Assembly: GCA_003439945.1 (NCBI GenBank)
Contig: QVRM01002067.1
Span: 186,001-250,000, forward strand
Source of the DNA: Dermanyssus gallinae
Lineage: Eukaryota; Arthropoda; Arachnida; Mesostigmata; Dermanyssidae
Direction of reading: 5' to 3'
DNA length: 64,000 nucleotides
The notes below the pieces were generated by a model, which saw nothing but the letters and a program-made list of their open reading frames with translations, was not told the origin of the DNA and searched no databases. This document shows positions 13,394 to 25,784 of this stretch, one piece after another (the stretch's first letter is position 1; each line of letters starts with the position of its first letter). The translations under genes and the position numbers were made by a program.

Positions 13394-15003
13394 TTATTCA
13401 CGGTCAAGATCAAGTTAAGATGATATAAAGAAGCACCGTAGTAATAATTTTAATTCATATTTGATTAAATCATCATATTTGCTCTGGAAGTTAAATTGGG
13501 CAGGCCTGACGCTGGAGTCAAGTCAGGCCTCAAGTCAAGTCAGCTCACCGACATGTGATTCTCACCACAGGTTTTTGTTCCATCTGCTTGCTTGACTGAT
13601 GCGCTATCTCAGGTGCATTTCAATGATGACGCCAAACATAAAGATGCATTAGTGTCTAGTAACACTTGTCTATCTACCACCACCTCTGTCGATGCTAACC
13701 TCACACTGTGCCATGAGTACAGCCACCAGTAACAAAACAAAAACAACGTTACCACCACGACTACTACTACTACTACTACTATGGCTACTACTGCGACTAC
13801 GACTATTGCTGAAACAACTGCTAGCTCCGAAGGACGCCGGCGTAAAATAAACATAACACTTTGAAAGGGAGTTTTTCAGAAACGCTTCGTTCTATTCTCG
13901 ACGATTACAGACGAGACACAGTGGCAGAGAAGTAGAGTGAGACAGAAAGAGAGAGAGAGACATACAGAGAGACAACAGAAAGAAAGAACGAAGGCGAGAG
14001 TGAACTACAGAGAAATCATAGTCAGATAGAGAGAGAGAGAGAGAGAGAAAACGTGATGGCCCCGCTTCCAAGGCGTCCTACCTTCGAAGTGTCCCAGCAC
14101 ATCGACTTCTTGCTGCTGTTGGTGGTGGTCCGAGATGAACGAAGCGGGAGATGACGAGGAAGACTTACCTGGAAAAAGGCGGCCACATCGGCATAAGAGT
14201 TCACAGGTCACGCTGTATCGCTACCACGTCGAACGCGGCGACTCAATACCTAAAGCAATCTATCTTCTTTAATCAGCTGCTTCAATGACTACAATAGGTA
14301 GGGCAATCGGCGCTGGCTGCCTTCACATAAACCAACGATTCTTGACAACCACAACAATATCAGCAACAATAACACCACCACCACCACCACCACATATGCC
14401 TCGGCCACCGACCACAAGAAAAAAATGTAACAATAAACTAAAAACGAATTGTTTTTCGCGAACCTTTCTTTTTTATTCAAATAACAGCACATTTGCTGAA
14501 CAACGAATCTCATCATGATCGTCGTCGACATTGTCCGATTGACATTGTTGAGTTGAGCGGTCATTGTATTGTCTTGCGTTGATCTTCTCTCTCACCTATT
14601 TCTGTCCGTGTGTTCTCTCGTCGCTTCCTGGTTGTGGTGGTCAGCAGGCTCAGCCTATGGCCCGGCCTGTGACCCACCATGACTTGTTCTTTTTGTTGCT
14701 AGTTGTATCCGTCCACTTAGTAAAGGCAATGAATGGTTACGAATGTATGTCCGCCCGTTATTATATACATATATCATCGTCCAGCGCCATCAATATTACC
14801 GTCGACTCGGACAAAATCTTTATTGGCCTTTGTCCGAGACGACGCAAAGAAAAGTTGCCCAGCGGATGGGTGCCACTGATAACGATCGTGTTATTTGCTA
14901 GACACGCAAAGCAGCGGTTGGACAGCGAACGAAACGCTGTTTCGTTCTCTGTTCGCGTTTTGGATCGATGGATAGTTATCCGATTGAATCGATCGATGAT
15001 TTT
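11186..15003. other. Non-coding, repeat-rich DNA
   Basis: Contains GGA-rich sequence (11364-11416), a CCG run (11688-11704), CTA triplets (11750-11780), CAA (11790-11855), GTT/GCT (11945-12025), a G run (12401-12419), GAC (12540-12560), TTC (12718-12737) and AT tracts near 13.1-13.4 kb. No gene recognised. Confidence 0.5.
13300..13393. repeat. (AT)n microsatellite, longest in window
   Basis: About 94 bp of TA dinucleotide with a single ACAT interruption near 13377. A second AT tract lies at 13115-13142. Confidence 0.95.
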
Positions 15004-15330
15004 TTAGAAATCTTTTTGAGTTTTTGTCTGTGCGGCGTCGCTAACCACAATCACTCGTTTACTCTCGGACACTCTAGTGGCGTCCATATTGTTTGAGATG
15101 TCGGTGCGTTGCTGCCAACAGCCATCGCCTCGTGTAAACCCTGTACCCCATTTAACAAAGTACGTTCTCAAATCAAGCGACGCATCGGGTACCATCGAAA
15201 CTGGCGCTTTATTCAGCCTGCTAGAAACAAGTTGAATGTTTCTTTCTTCCAAAACGGAAAATTCATCAAGTGGCGTCCTATTTTGAAATAAAAGACGACC
15301 GCCGTCACAACGGCGTAGCCACTCTCGCAA
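15004..15330 (-). CDS. Unidentified 108-codon open frame in a repeat-poor island
   Basis: A complex, non-repetitive frame (for example MREWLRRCDGGRLLFQN and YFVKWGTGFTRGDGC). The opposite strand is also open over 15109-15291, which weakens the case. No domain or splice structure is recognised. Confidence 0.12.
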   Translation of the reverse strand: MREWLRRCDGGRLLFQNRTPLDEFSVLEERNIQLVSSRLNKAPVSMVPDASLDLRTYFVKWGTGFTRGDGCWQQRTDISNNMDATRVSESKRVIVVSDAAQTKTQKDF

Positions 15331-16272
15331 TTATTACTGCTGCCGTCCACATTGTTGTTCTGTTGTTTTTGTGGTTGTTGCTGTAGTGGATGCTGTTGTT
15401 TTTGTAGTTATTAAATGGTTTCTTGAATTGGGCCTGCTTACGCTGATGACAATTCTAATATTGGTTGCTGTTGTTCCAAATATTATTCACATTATTTTAT
15501 AGCCAAATATAGTCAAATTTCAACGCGATTAATGTAGATGCCAACGGTTTCGCTCCGGCCATATTGCCTCGCATCACGAAATAACAACAGCCGATTTCGC
15601 TGCACTTTTCTATATAGCCATCACAAGTAAAGAGCTGACAACCCTTGATTACGGAACGTCCAAACCTAAATTGATACCGCTATTCTGACGTTGCTGCTGC
15701 TGCTGCCGCCTCAAACGGGCGACGGCGATTTGCCAAAATGTCGATAGCTGTCGAACACAATGGTGTTCAATAATCAATCCAAATGTATCTATTCGATCGA
15801 CTTGTCAAGTGGGCAGATGGGCCTATTTGGCGCAACTCTACAAATGCATCTCATTGTTACAGCGCCAATAACGACAACAACAACATCAATATTACGAACT
15901 ATAGTAGTAGAAATAACAATCATAATAACAAGAATATAGTAACAACACACCGAAATGCAGGGCACTGTCAAGGTGTCTTTGCTGTTTAAGAAACGGTTAT
16001 GGAAATCTTTCAATATGGAAGCGGCTTGCAGCTTCCTATTTCTATAACGTCACGTAAAAATGCGCAACATATATTGGCAAAAATCGTATGACCGTGTTCC
16101 AACAATAACAACTAATAGGACCTACTATTTTTCCAAGTTTTTAAGAATCACAGATACAAGGTTTGGAGACTCTTCGTGAAGTTCTACAGTAGTTTCGGAC
16201 ATTGATTTGACGAGACTGGTCCTCAAAGTCAGAATTAATTTGAGTATTCGCAGGTGAGGTAAATGTCAACGC

Positions 16273-16274
<2 letters not shown>

Positions 16275-16307
<33 letters not shown>
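16275..16307. repeat. (AT)n microsatellite
   Basis: About 33 bp of pure TA in an otherwise repeat-poor region. Confidence 0.95.
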
Positions 16308-16310
<3 letters not shown>

Positions 16311-16323
16311 TCTCACAGTCGAA

Positions 16324-16644
16324 CTATTCATTTCGCCTTATCTTTAAATGAATAGCAACGAAAACGTTGTCGGACATTCCTGCAGAAGTCGACAAAAGGC
16401 GACCAAGCTTAATTAATTTAGAGACTTGCCGCCAAACAATGGGAAGACTCTCAATATTAGCCATCATGACAAAAGTGGTGACATTTATAATTGAGCCATA
16501 GTTAACAGGGACACAATACAATTTACGACCACGCAGTTTGTTCTGAATGTGTGCCTTATGTCCATGCACTCCTTTCGTCCGCAAACTGGCAATAAAACAG
16601 GTTAACTTGACAAAGAGGGCTGTGCTTATATGCGCTAGTAGCAC
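16324..16644 (-). CDS. Unidentified 106-codon open frame in a repeat-poor island
   Basis: The frame has no triplet repeats and a balanced composition (for example GVHGHKAHIQNKLRGRKLYC and SLPIVWRQVSKL), unlike most open frames here. It could be a fragment of a degraded transposon or a chance frame. No family is recognised. Confidence 0.15.
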   Translation of the reverse strand: MLLAHISTALFVKLTCFIASLRTKGVHGHKAHIQNKLRGRKLYCVPVNYGSIINVTTFVMMANIESLPIVWRQVSKLIKLGRLLSTSAGMSDNVFVAIHLKIRRNE

Positions 16645-16743
16645 AGTAATACCTCGTTAAGCTATGCAACTAAAAAAAGGAATATTCGGGCGGTTAAGTC
16701 ATTAAAGGCGCCTTATGTCGAACGATAGTGTCTCTTCCTTGTA

Positions 16744-16805
16744 CACGTAGTCTCGTCTGACGTGGACAGGGCCTCATCACGCCGTGCCGTGACAGACACT
16801 ACGTG
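16744..16805. repeat. Compound inverted repeat with inner hairpin
   Basis: CACGTAGT (16744-16751) pairs with ACTACGTG (16798-16805). After a 3-nt bulge GTCTG (16755-16759) pairs with CAGAC (16793-16797). Immediately next to this, TCACG (16777-16781) pairs with CGTGA (16788-16792). Together they form a 62-nt structure with two stacked helices. Confidence 0.5.
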
Positions 16806-17559
16806 ATTTCATTCGTCGTTGTATCGCTACTATTGTTCTCGTATAGTTATAGTGATTGTATTCGTCTAAAAGAAGAAGGCCATACAGGTCTCATCACCAG
16901 AATAGAGAGCGATACGCAGAGATCGATTGGCATCAGCAATCAAGCGCTCCTAAAAACGCTCTAAACATTTTTCAACTTCTAGGTGATTATCGTCGGAAAA
17001 TGAGAGAGAGACAGATATCCAGATGTACAGCAAGCGTAGAGGTTTGCTGCGTTAGAAACTTTTTGTCGCTACGGTGGCATTGCATGTTGTTGTCGTTGGT
17101 GAAGGTGTTGTTATTCTCGACTAGATGTGCGTGTCCAAACACGGTAGTCTTTGTTGTTGTAGCTGTTGTTGTTGTTGCTGCTGCTACTGCTGCTGCTGTC
17201 GCTATACTAGAAATATCCCCATATCGTTATCATTATCACGAACGACTTGCGAAAGCTCAACTAACCAAGCGTGCCCAGTTACGTTTCACGTAGTCGAGCG
17301 TCGTTCAGCAGCACAAACTCCAAACGCTGCCTAGTTAGACTGAATAGGCCCCCGCCTGCTCCCGGCCGCCGAGACTCCAACCGTCCAAGTACGCCAAACG
17401 TAATTAGCGCAAAACGAGTAGCGCGACTAGCGCAACTACTACTAATACTATTATCATTATCATTATGATTATTAGTATGACTGCTTTTCTACTGCGGCAA
17501 CGTCGAGAATGATAACGCCAACGACAACGCCCCCCCCCTGACGGATACCATGGTAACAC

Positions 17560-17581
17560 GTCCGTGCTTCGCGGCACGGAC
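17560..17581. repeat. 8-bp inverted repeat hairpin
   Basis: GTCCGTGC (17560-17567) and GCACGGAC (17574-17581) pair perfectly around a 6-nt loop. A 10-bp palindrome, taccatggta, lies just upstream at 17546-17555. Confidence 0.6.
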
Positions 17582-17598
17582 TAATGAAACAACCGTCC

Positions 17599-17628
17599 GA
17601 GGCGGGGGGCCCGCCCTGTCCTATAAAG
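17599..17628 (+). promoter_or_regulatory. Possible GC-box plus TATA core promoter
   Basis: A GC-box-like GAGGCGGGG begins at 17599 and TATAAAG lies at 17622-17628, a spacing compatible with a TATA promoter reading rightward. The upstream hairpin and palindrome (17546-17581) add to the cluster. No clear initiator or downstream gene was found, so chance occurrence is likely enough to keep confidence low. Confidence 0.2.
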
Positions 17629-19546
17629 TCGCTCTATGGCTGTTGACGGTTGAACGAGTCTAAGCGCGAGTGGGAGCGAGCGGCTCGGATGAGAATAGAG
17701 GCGGAAGAGTACTTGTAGGAACTCGTAGTAGTAGTAGTAGTAGAATTGTCATGATCATTATCAGTATTATTCTCATTATGAACATTACTCTAAGAGTACG
17801 TAAGTGTGTCCAAAGCACACACGAGTAAGTCACACGGTATTTGTTTCTATGCAGCTCGTCGCCTACTTGTTGATCGGTTACTCGATAGCTCGAAACTCGG
17901 TGGGATCACATCACTTGCGGGAAGTTAGCAAATTTAGCAACAGCAACAACTCCATCATACGACGATAAGAAGACGAAGTAGAAGAAGAAGAAAAAGGAAA
18001 AAGCACAACCTATTCGACACTTATATGCACGAATGCATGCATATTGCCTAGAGGTAACCTGCTTGCTTAAAACTGCTCAAAGGGGCTTGTTAACATTCGA
18101 CGACGTTCTACTTCACTGCGAATGGACTGACAGTTGGCAAGAAGGGTCGGTCGTCACCTTTCGTCCATTTTAGCTACGACCGCTCGTGATGACCGCCGCT
18201 CAACAGCATATTTAGTCGTCACAGATGTAGCAGAGCAGAGTAACAAACAATAGAACTAACAGAGATCTCGTCGTCAAGAGGAGACCGGCGAACGGAAACC
18301 CCACACCCGCTGTACGATTCTATTTCGTTTAAGTGCCTAAACGAATTTACTCATTAGCCGCTCGTTAACAGTAGTCGTTTTGTCCCTTTTCACCTACGGA
18401 GGTAGATCCCACAGTGTGCAGTCTGTTTGAGCGCTAGTTGATGTACCCTCTCCATTTCCGGCCATGCTTGTTGTTATTGTTGTTGTTGTTGTTTTTTCGT
18501 CTTTTTTTAATTATCCGAACGATCTTGCTACGGCTGCGGCTTGTTCTAATCAAAATATACATACCCTACTACAACGAAAAAATATTCGAATGTATCGATG
18601 CTGATATCTATCAAACTACGACGAAATATAGATCGATCTTGATAGAGGTATAAATACGTATATGGGTAACAGCACTAATATGACTCACTCAAGCCCAGAC
18701 TCGAATGAACAAAAACACTCATCGTTCGTTTGTTCGCGGTTTCGTCGGTTCGAGTTTCGCGTGGCTAGTTCAGCGGCAGCTAGCAGCTAACTACCTCTAT
18801 TTCTAGCCGGAGTCGCTTTGCAGCAGAGTGCGTGTGATCATCGCACGAAATGGATAGATACATAGATAGAAGATGACACCCTATTGTGCCTGGATAGAAT
18901 GCTGCTCCGGAGTGGACCGCCTGAGAGGCGATCTCGCCCGCGATGGGGTTGTTGTTGTTGCTGCTGCTGCTGTTGTTGATGATCTACCTCTTCTCCTTCT
19001 TCTTTTTCTTCTTCATCTTCGTCGTGGTCGAAGTCTTTTCCTCGTCTTTTTTTTCTATGAAACAGCCACCGAGCTGGTGCCTTCAAGCTGTGCTGCGGCT
19101 GTTTCGGCCAGTCGCGCCGCGAGGCGTGAAGACGAAGTAGCGTGACGTCGGCTCCGCCCCTCGTGTTTAGCCTACGAGCAGGCGAAACGACGACGACGTT
19201 TCGGCGGCGTTGAGTAGGAAGCGAGCGATTGAGCAGACTAAGCGCGCATACCTCACTACGCAGCCAGCCATCGCTCTGATGCTGCTGTTGCTGCCCTGCT
19301 GTACACTTGGCGGGGTAGTCACCGCCGCGCTAGCAGTGGTGTCGGCCAACACCTCACGGCCGACAGGCCATAGAGATGAGCCGGTCATCAGCGTACAGAA
19401 ACTTGGCGCTCTTGGAGAGGTCTTGGGCAGGGGGGGGGGGTCTAGAGGGGTGAAGGACAACATCTGGAAGGCTGCCTGCTGATGCAGAATACGAAGCAGG
19501 CTGCGCTCGTGGTTCGCTGAGCGGAGAAAGCCAGCAAACCTCTTGC

Positions 19547-19619
19547 CGTTATTGTTGTTGTTGCGGCTGCTGCTGTTGTTGTTGCTGCTGCTGCTGTTGT
19601 TGTTGTTGTTGTTGCTGTG
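19547..19619. repeat. GTT/GCT triplet tract
   Basis: Alternating blocks of GTT and GCT over about 73 bp; no other content. Confidence 0.9.
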
Positions 19620-20723
19620 GTCGTCGGAGACGACGTAGCTGTCCCTCCTTCCTCGTTGGTCGCATATGTTTAAGATGAGGCGAAACGACGTCAGAATCGG
19701 CTAATTGACTTCGACAGCAGGGTTCCACTACTCGTTGTGTGGTGGTGCGTCTTCTGCTGCTGCTGCCACTCGCAGTTTAGCAGTGGCACCGGCTGTATCA
19801 GAAACAGCAGCAACAGCAACAGTCTACCCGTCATTCCCAGGCTAAATATGATCATGGAGGTGGCCCTAAAGAGAAATAATCAACAACGCCAATGGCGACA
19901 ACAGTAACAACAGCAACAACAACAACAGCAACCGAGCCAACTGCTACACCAGCAGCGTCGCGAGACACGAACATGGCACTAGGGATGACAACCACAGCGA
20001 TGACAATTGCAACAATACGGCGACAACACCAATCAATACAAATGGCGATACTACTTGGAAATAACAACAAAACAACAACAGCAATAAAGATAATGACAAA
20101 AACAATAACAAGCATTACCGCTGCAAATTGCCAACTCTCTCAGAAACTGTTTTCTACAAACGCGTTTCTCTAGTGACAGAGTACTGGTACGCGTCGCTAG
20201 CTGATGACGAAACAACATGCCTTCTTCGCAACGAGATCAGAGTGGGAAAAAAGTACGCATGTACGTTAGTTTGCCGCCTTTTACATACTGAACGATTGCC
20301 AATCAACGATGCGGCTCACTCTCATTAGTGAAGAGAACACACGACGTAGGTGACTTTGGATGGCTACGACGACGATGCTGATTCGAATGCTAATAAAGCT
20401 AATAACATTAATAATGATAGCGTTGATGATGATGATGGTGATGATGATAATGATGCCGATAATGTTTGCTGTCCGGTGTTGTTCGTCTGCTAATTGCCCT
20501 CGCAAGACCATCGCCGCCGTGGTCGTGGTCGTCGTCGTCGTCGTCCTCATCCTCACCGTAGTTATCCTCAGTTAGTTTAGCCTCTCGGCAGTACGAGTTA
20601 AGGCGGGGAGGCCACACAACATCCTGTGCCTGTTGTTTCATAACGATATTATAACAAACAGCCTGTCTATCTGCGAGTCTGCCTGATTGACTGCCTAGCT
20701 CAATCGGCCACAGCTGACCGAGG

Positions 20724-20750
20724 AGCCAACCAGTACGAAGCTGGTTGGCT
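20724..20750. repeat. 10-bp perfect inverted repeat
   Basis: AGCCAACCAG (20724-20733) and CTGGTTGGCT (20741-20750) are perfect reverse complements around a 7-nt loop. The loop word TACGAAG occurs again just downstream. No function can be assigned. Confidence 0.6.
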
Positions 20751-21100
20751 ATACGAAGTGACGGCATAAGCATAGGCATGGCGTTCTCTCTCTACTACTA
20801 TTGTCTCACTGTCTCTCTCTGTGTTTTCTTCGTACTCTATCTATCTAGATGTAGCCTTCCCCGCGTGATATGTGTATGCGTATGTGTATGTGTGTGCTCC
20901 TGTGTCTATCTCATTCTCCCTCTTTCTCTCTCTCCCCACGTTTCCCCTCTCTCTTCCTCTCTGCCCTGTCGTTTAGTCAGTCAATCCACCTATTAAACAG
21001 ATCAGGCCCGCCCTATGATACGTACGTAGACACGCACGCACGCACGTCCGTCCGTAGCCCCGCAATGGGGGCTAGCTGCCCCTCCGGCCGCTCCCCCCTT

Positions 21101-24100
21101 TTCCCGCCTGAGAATCGGCCGTCATGGAGGCCCGCTCGGGTCTTGACTGGTCTGGTGTGTCTGTAGGGCGTGTACGTCGACGAACCAGAAAGAGGGGGAG
21201 AGAGGGGGGGAGAGGAGGAGAGAGAGTTGCACAGACACCAACAACAGCACCACCACAGACGGCAGCCGCATTAAGAGCAGTAGTCCGAGACGAGCGGTAC
21301 TCGCAGTACACGTAGCAAGTACCATGTCGTGGTACTCTTCTCGCGATGTGATGTAGCAGTGCCTCTCATCAGGCCGCCATCACTAATTGAGACGTTGTCT
21401 GTCGTTGGTTAGTTGGTTGGTTACGCAGTGACGCAGCCCAGACATAGATGAGCCTTCTTCTTCTTCGTCGTAGTAGTAGCGCTGGCCGGCCCAGCGTCTA
21501 CTGCGAGCTTTCGCCTGGACTGCGAGCTTTTCTGGTGGCGCCGCCGCCGCCGCTTCCCTCGACGTCGGCTTCTTCGGCGTCGCGTAGGCGTCATTGGCGA
21601 CCGTTCAACATGCGTATTAGATCCGCGCAAGTGTCCGCACAAATGAGTGCAAAATCTATCGATTTAGCTACGGCCGACACTTTGCCACACCGCGCCGCAC
21701 TGCATTGCATGGTATTGTAATGCGTATAACGACGGCTATCAGGACAGTACCACCCTGACTTCCGATGTCATGGCCAAGGTGACCAGCTGAAGCTGTTCTG
21801 CCGAATACTGCCTCTGCAGTGTGTAGTGCAATCGGCGTACGAAAAACCGTCTAGACCCACTTCCGATCATACGAGTTTTTCGGTTATTTGGCTTCCGTTG
21901 GCTGCTTTGTTGTTCTGTTTGTTGGCTTTGATAGCACAAAAGCCATCTCAACCAATTATGTTCCCTAATGAACAAATCCATTTTGCACAGACGATATTGG
22001 TCAGTAATCAGCGCAATTCAAAACGCGTTTCGTTTTTTCTTTTGCAGCTTAGGTATGAAAATAAAAAGAATACGAGGAGCAAACGATGGTTTACCAATTA
22101 AGCTGCGGATTGCCTTGCAGTCCTGGGCCGTACTTTTTCTTTGGAAATTGTGAATGTATAGTGCCCATCCATGCAAGAAGTCAACAGACCCGTCAAAGAG
22201 ATTACTGGTTTGCAAAGAATGACTTGTGGTTATCGTTTATACTAAATGCTGCCAAAAACACAGGTGGGCGAAATGACCCGACTGCACGGCGTTGTTTTGC
22301 TGGCTGCCTACTTGAGTTTGATACCCAATTTCGATCAATGGTAATTTGACCACACTCATTCTGTTACCTCAAGAAAGCCAACAAAGATTGACTAATGGCG
22401 GTGCTTAACACGGCCACCGCCGGTCGTGACCTTCATGATAACGATGATGCTGAAGACATCAATTCCGCTAGTGCAATGGCGATAAGATGCAATCGTTCAC
22501 CCATTCAAATATCTGAGCCTCTCTAAACGGTTGTCGGCAATAAAGAAACACCTAGGTGGCGGCGGATGATGAAGAGAACTCAAAAGCCAGTGTAGTAGAT
22601 GAAGGTACTTTCTTGATGGTACTTCATCCACCATCAGTAGCCGTATGGGTAGCAACATCAGTAAAGCAGGCTTTCAACGTTGGCGCCCTTTACCCTGGCT
22701 TTCGTGTATCTCTGTGCGAGGGTGTCAGACGTGACGTGTGAGATGTGTATGTGTGTGTGTCAACAGAGATGTACCTACCTCGCTACGTGAGGTGGATGTT
22801 GGCCGACGAAAGACAAGACGAAGACATGCACTCTCTCGTGCCCCAATCTGTGCTCAGCTCGTTGTTTGCTCTTAAGACAACAGCAAGAAAAAAAACAACA
22901 ACGGGCTACTGGCAACTTAAGCCGTAATGTCTGTATCCCATCGATAGCCGACCGCTGTCGAACATGTTCGCATGGCTTTTGCCCTTCTTCTCACCTCGTG
23001 GAGGACGACTTAGCTTCTTTACACTGGCAACAATCGGCATCGGCGTCATCAGCGTCAACAAAACAACAGCAACAACAACAACACACCAGCAACAGTAGCA
23101 ACAACAATAACAACAACAACAGTAGCAACAACAATAACAACAGCAGCAGCAACAACTACGATACGGCAACAGGTTGTCGTTGTTGTTGTGACGTATGTCT
23201 GACACGGTGGCGGCGAGGGCAGCATCAACCTCAGCATCATCAGCAACGCAGAGCAGCATGGAGAACAGGGTGGCCATACCGAGTACGGGCCCCCCGCTCG
23301 CCCGCCCGCTCTGTCTGTCTGTATGCCGGCCACGGCCAAAGGCGGGCAGGTTTCATCTTCAGTTCAAAGATGCCGCGCGTCTGAGCGAACGAAGTCTTCC
23401 TCTGATCTTTGTTCGGCATCGCTTCGCCTCGCCTCGACTTCACCTCGAATTCACAGCCAGCCAGCCAGCCGTCGTTCGCTACGCCGGTTTGCTGCCTTAC
23501 GTTGCTTCTTTCGGCCGTCTTTTTTCGACGGCGCTAGCGGGCACCAAATTGACTCGCCGCTACCTACACCCGCCTCGAAACGGTAGCCATACTTTATTAT
23601 GGCAATATTTCTTTGGCGTCTTTTTGGAGTTTTTTTTTCAAATAACGGCGAACACAACCACAACAACAATAACAACACTCGTAGACAATAGACGAAACGA
23701 AGGCGAAAACGTTCAAGCTCCTGTTCAGGTACCAGTTGTTGTTGTCGTCTTTGTCGTCGTTAATGTTAGACTGCTACGATTTCTACATCAACAGCTACTA
23801 CTACTCCTACTACTGGCATTTCAAGTGCTAGAACTGCTGCCAGAATGCCGGCAACGATTAGCACGTCTGCGTTGTCGCGTTGTCGCCAAAAGTTCTAGCT
23901 GTTGGATTTTAATTCGAGTGGGGTGATTTCTTGTCTCGTCGGGACAGGTCCTCATCGCTCCTCATCCCAGATGTCATCAGACTTGATTTGAGTGACAGCA
24001 CGACAAAGGTAGAGCACGAAAGAAAGCGCGCGCGCGAGAGAGAGGGAGCGTGATCGAGATAGACAGAGAGAAAAAGATAAACATCGTCGACAATGAGGAA

Positions 24101-24540
24101 CAAACACATAGGATATATATAGAGAGAGAGTCATGGGGGGGGGGAAGGAGGGAAGAGAGCATGAACGGAATGACATGATTTGATATGTCTGTTTTCGTTC
24201 TTTGCCCTCTCTTCTCTCACCGCTGAGCTGCTGACAGTAGCGGAATGCGTGCGTCAACACGTACACGAAGAAGTAGCAGCCCTACGCAATGCGTATATCG
24301 CCGGCCTCGGGTGCCTCGGCTTGTGCTGGCTAATCCCTTAGGCCACTAGGGCCACTGCCTCCTTCGCTGCCTGCTGATTACCATCTTACTCGCTACCGCT
24401 AGTGGATCGGATGCTCGTGACGTGTGACGACATACCGTCGCGACACAGTCTTCGTCTTTGGGACGTCGCTATGCCTGTCATACTGCGCCACGGCGATGGC
24501 GGCAGAGTCAAGATACAACAAGATCTTCAAACGCCGACCC
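21101..24540. other. Repeat-poor island at 21.8-22.5 kb within mixed DNA
   Basis: 21740-22560 has complex, AT-leaning sequence with an 87-codon frame on the plus strand (22086-22349) of no known family. Flanks contain GA-rich (21190-21228), CAA/CAG (23058-23158) and GA (24029-24130) stretches. No gene recognised. Confidence 0.45.
23058..23158. repeat. AAC/AGC triplet tract with higher-order repeat
   Basis: About 100 bp of CAA/CAG triplets. Within it a block AACAGTAGCAACAACAAT is repeated, showing a higher-order unit emerging from the triplets. Confidence 0.85.
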
Positions 24541-24546
24541 AGTGAC

Positions 24547-24584
24547 GAAATCGGTCAAGTAAGCTAGCGCTTAGGACCGATTTC
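24547..24584. repeat. Nested inverted repeat (hairpin)
   Basis: GAAATCGGTC at 24547-24556 pairs perfectly with GACCGATTTC at 24575-24584. Inside, AAGC (24561-24564) pairs with GCTT (24569-24572), giving a two-part stem-loop. TATAAAG follows at 24594-24600. Whether it acts in DNA or RNA is unknown. Confidence 0.55.
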
Positions 24585-24912
24585 ACTAGTAGCTATAAAG
24601 TTGCCCCAAAATCAGGCTGACGTCCTTCTGCGTGAGGCCGGAACCCGACCATATCCGACTGACCTTTGCACCCCTTCCCCCAAACCCCCTCTCCCCCATA
24701 CGCCCCCCGTCCCTCTCTCATACATGCACAGACAGACCCAAATCCACGCCAACCGAATCACGCACATCTGCTTCTTAACCAATCTGTGTGCTTTTCCTTT
24801 AACTTCAGATCATCCAGTACAGCCCTAATTGGACACGCTTAGCTTGGGCCACACTAGCGGGGCTGGCTGGCCAACAGCATGACCACCCGCTGCTCAGTGG
24901 CATGTACTAGTA

Positions 24913-24943
<31 letters not shown>

Positions 24944-25741
24944 CACGTACACGTGCATCTACTGCCGGCAGGCTTGTTGTCGATCGTTTGCTGTTTAGCC
25001 GATGTCGTTAAAACGGGCTTTCAGAAGAGACTCTCTGGCATTCCCATCTCACGCAGAAGCAGGAAGAAGTAGAAACCTGCCTATTACGGCAAATCAGGCC
25101 TCGCTCAAGTCAATGGCATTTTGCAAAGCGGATACGGTACGCGGGGTCCCAACGCGGGCTGTTCTGCCTGGGACACGGCCCACGGGCCGTAGCAGCATGC
25201 GAGGCACTTCAGCGTCCAGGGCGAGTTTGTTTCCACGCGGTGGTGACTGGGGTGGGAATCGGGAAGCAGTAGCCCGGGAACCAGGAACAAGACTAGTAGA
25301 AGAGCCAAACGAAGCAGGAGGCAATGCCAATTCAACCAACCGATTTAGTCTGGCCTCTAGCGAGAACAGGCGCCGGCGGTGTCACCATCTATTGGAAAAC
25401 GTTTAAGAGGTGATTACTATCAATCTGGGACGCACAGGCACGCAGATTTTCCGATCCGACCCGTCCTGGCTGACGACAAGGTTCTATCGAAAATGTCCGC
25501 TATCTCTCTCTAGTTTCTCGGTAGAGGGCAAAACAAAACTAAGCATACGTTACTTGACCCCCGCGTCTCTTCTCCCCGTCAACTCGGTGCCCATGTGAAA
25601 GGAAAATCGAAGGTCGCCGTCTCAGGCCGACCAGAACTGACAACGCATCGCTTCTACAATACGCTAAAGTTTGCTTTCGTGCATTAACGTTCAGCTACGC
25701 TGTTTAAAATCTTCTTTTTAATATGCGAAGTTTTTTGCGGC

Positions 25742-25744
<3 letters not shown>

Positions 25745-25781
<37 letters not shown>
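25745..25781. repeat. (AT)n microsatellite
   Basis: About 37 bp of pure AT. Another shorter AT tract is at 24913-24937. Confidence 0.95.

Positions 25782-25784
<3 letters not shown>

Larger units (their letters stand above)
15331..16850. other. Repeat-poor, AT-rich island
   Basis: Few triplets; mostly complex AT-rich sequence with one AT tract (16275-16307), the unidentified frame at 16324-16644 and the compound inverted repeat at 16744-16805. It could be old transposon sequence or a conserved non-coding block; comparison is needed to tell which. Confidence 0.45.
16851..21100. other. Non-coding, repeat-rich DNA
   Basis: Holds GTT/GCT (17153-17203), AGT (17729-17743), GTT (18470-18493), GTT/GCT (18952-18977), TTC (18990-19020), CAA (19900-19930), GAT (20424-20450), GTC (20517-20545), and hairpins near 17.6 and 20.7 kb. 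No gene recognised. Confidence 0.5.

Noticed and set aside
23195..23926. 243-codon open frame on the plus strand
   Set aside because: Crosses several repeat tracts, changes composition abruptly and has no recognisable domain; triplet repeats explain the lack of stops.
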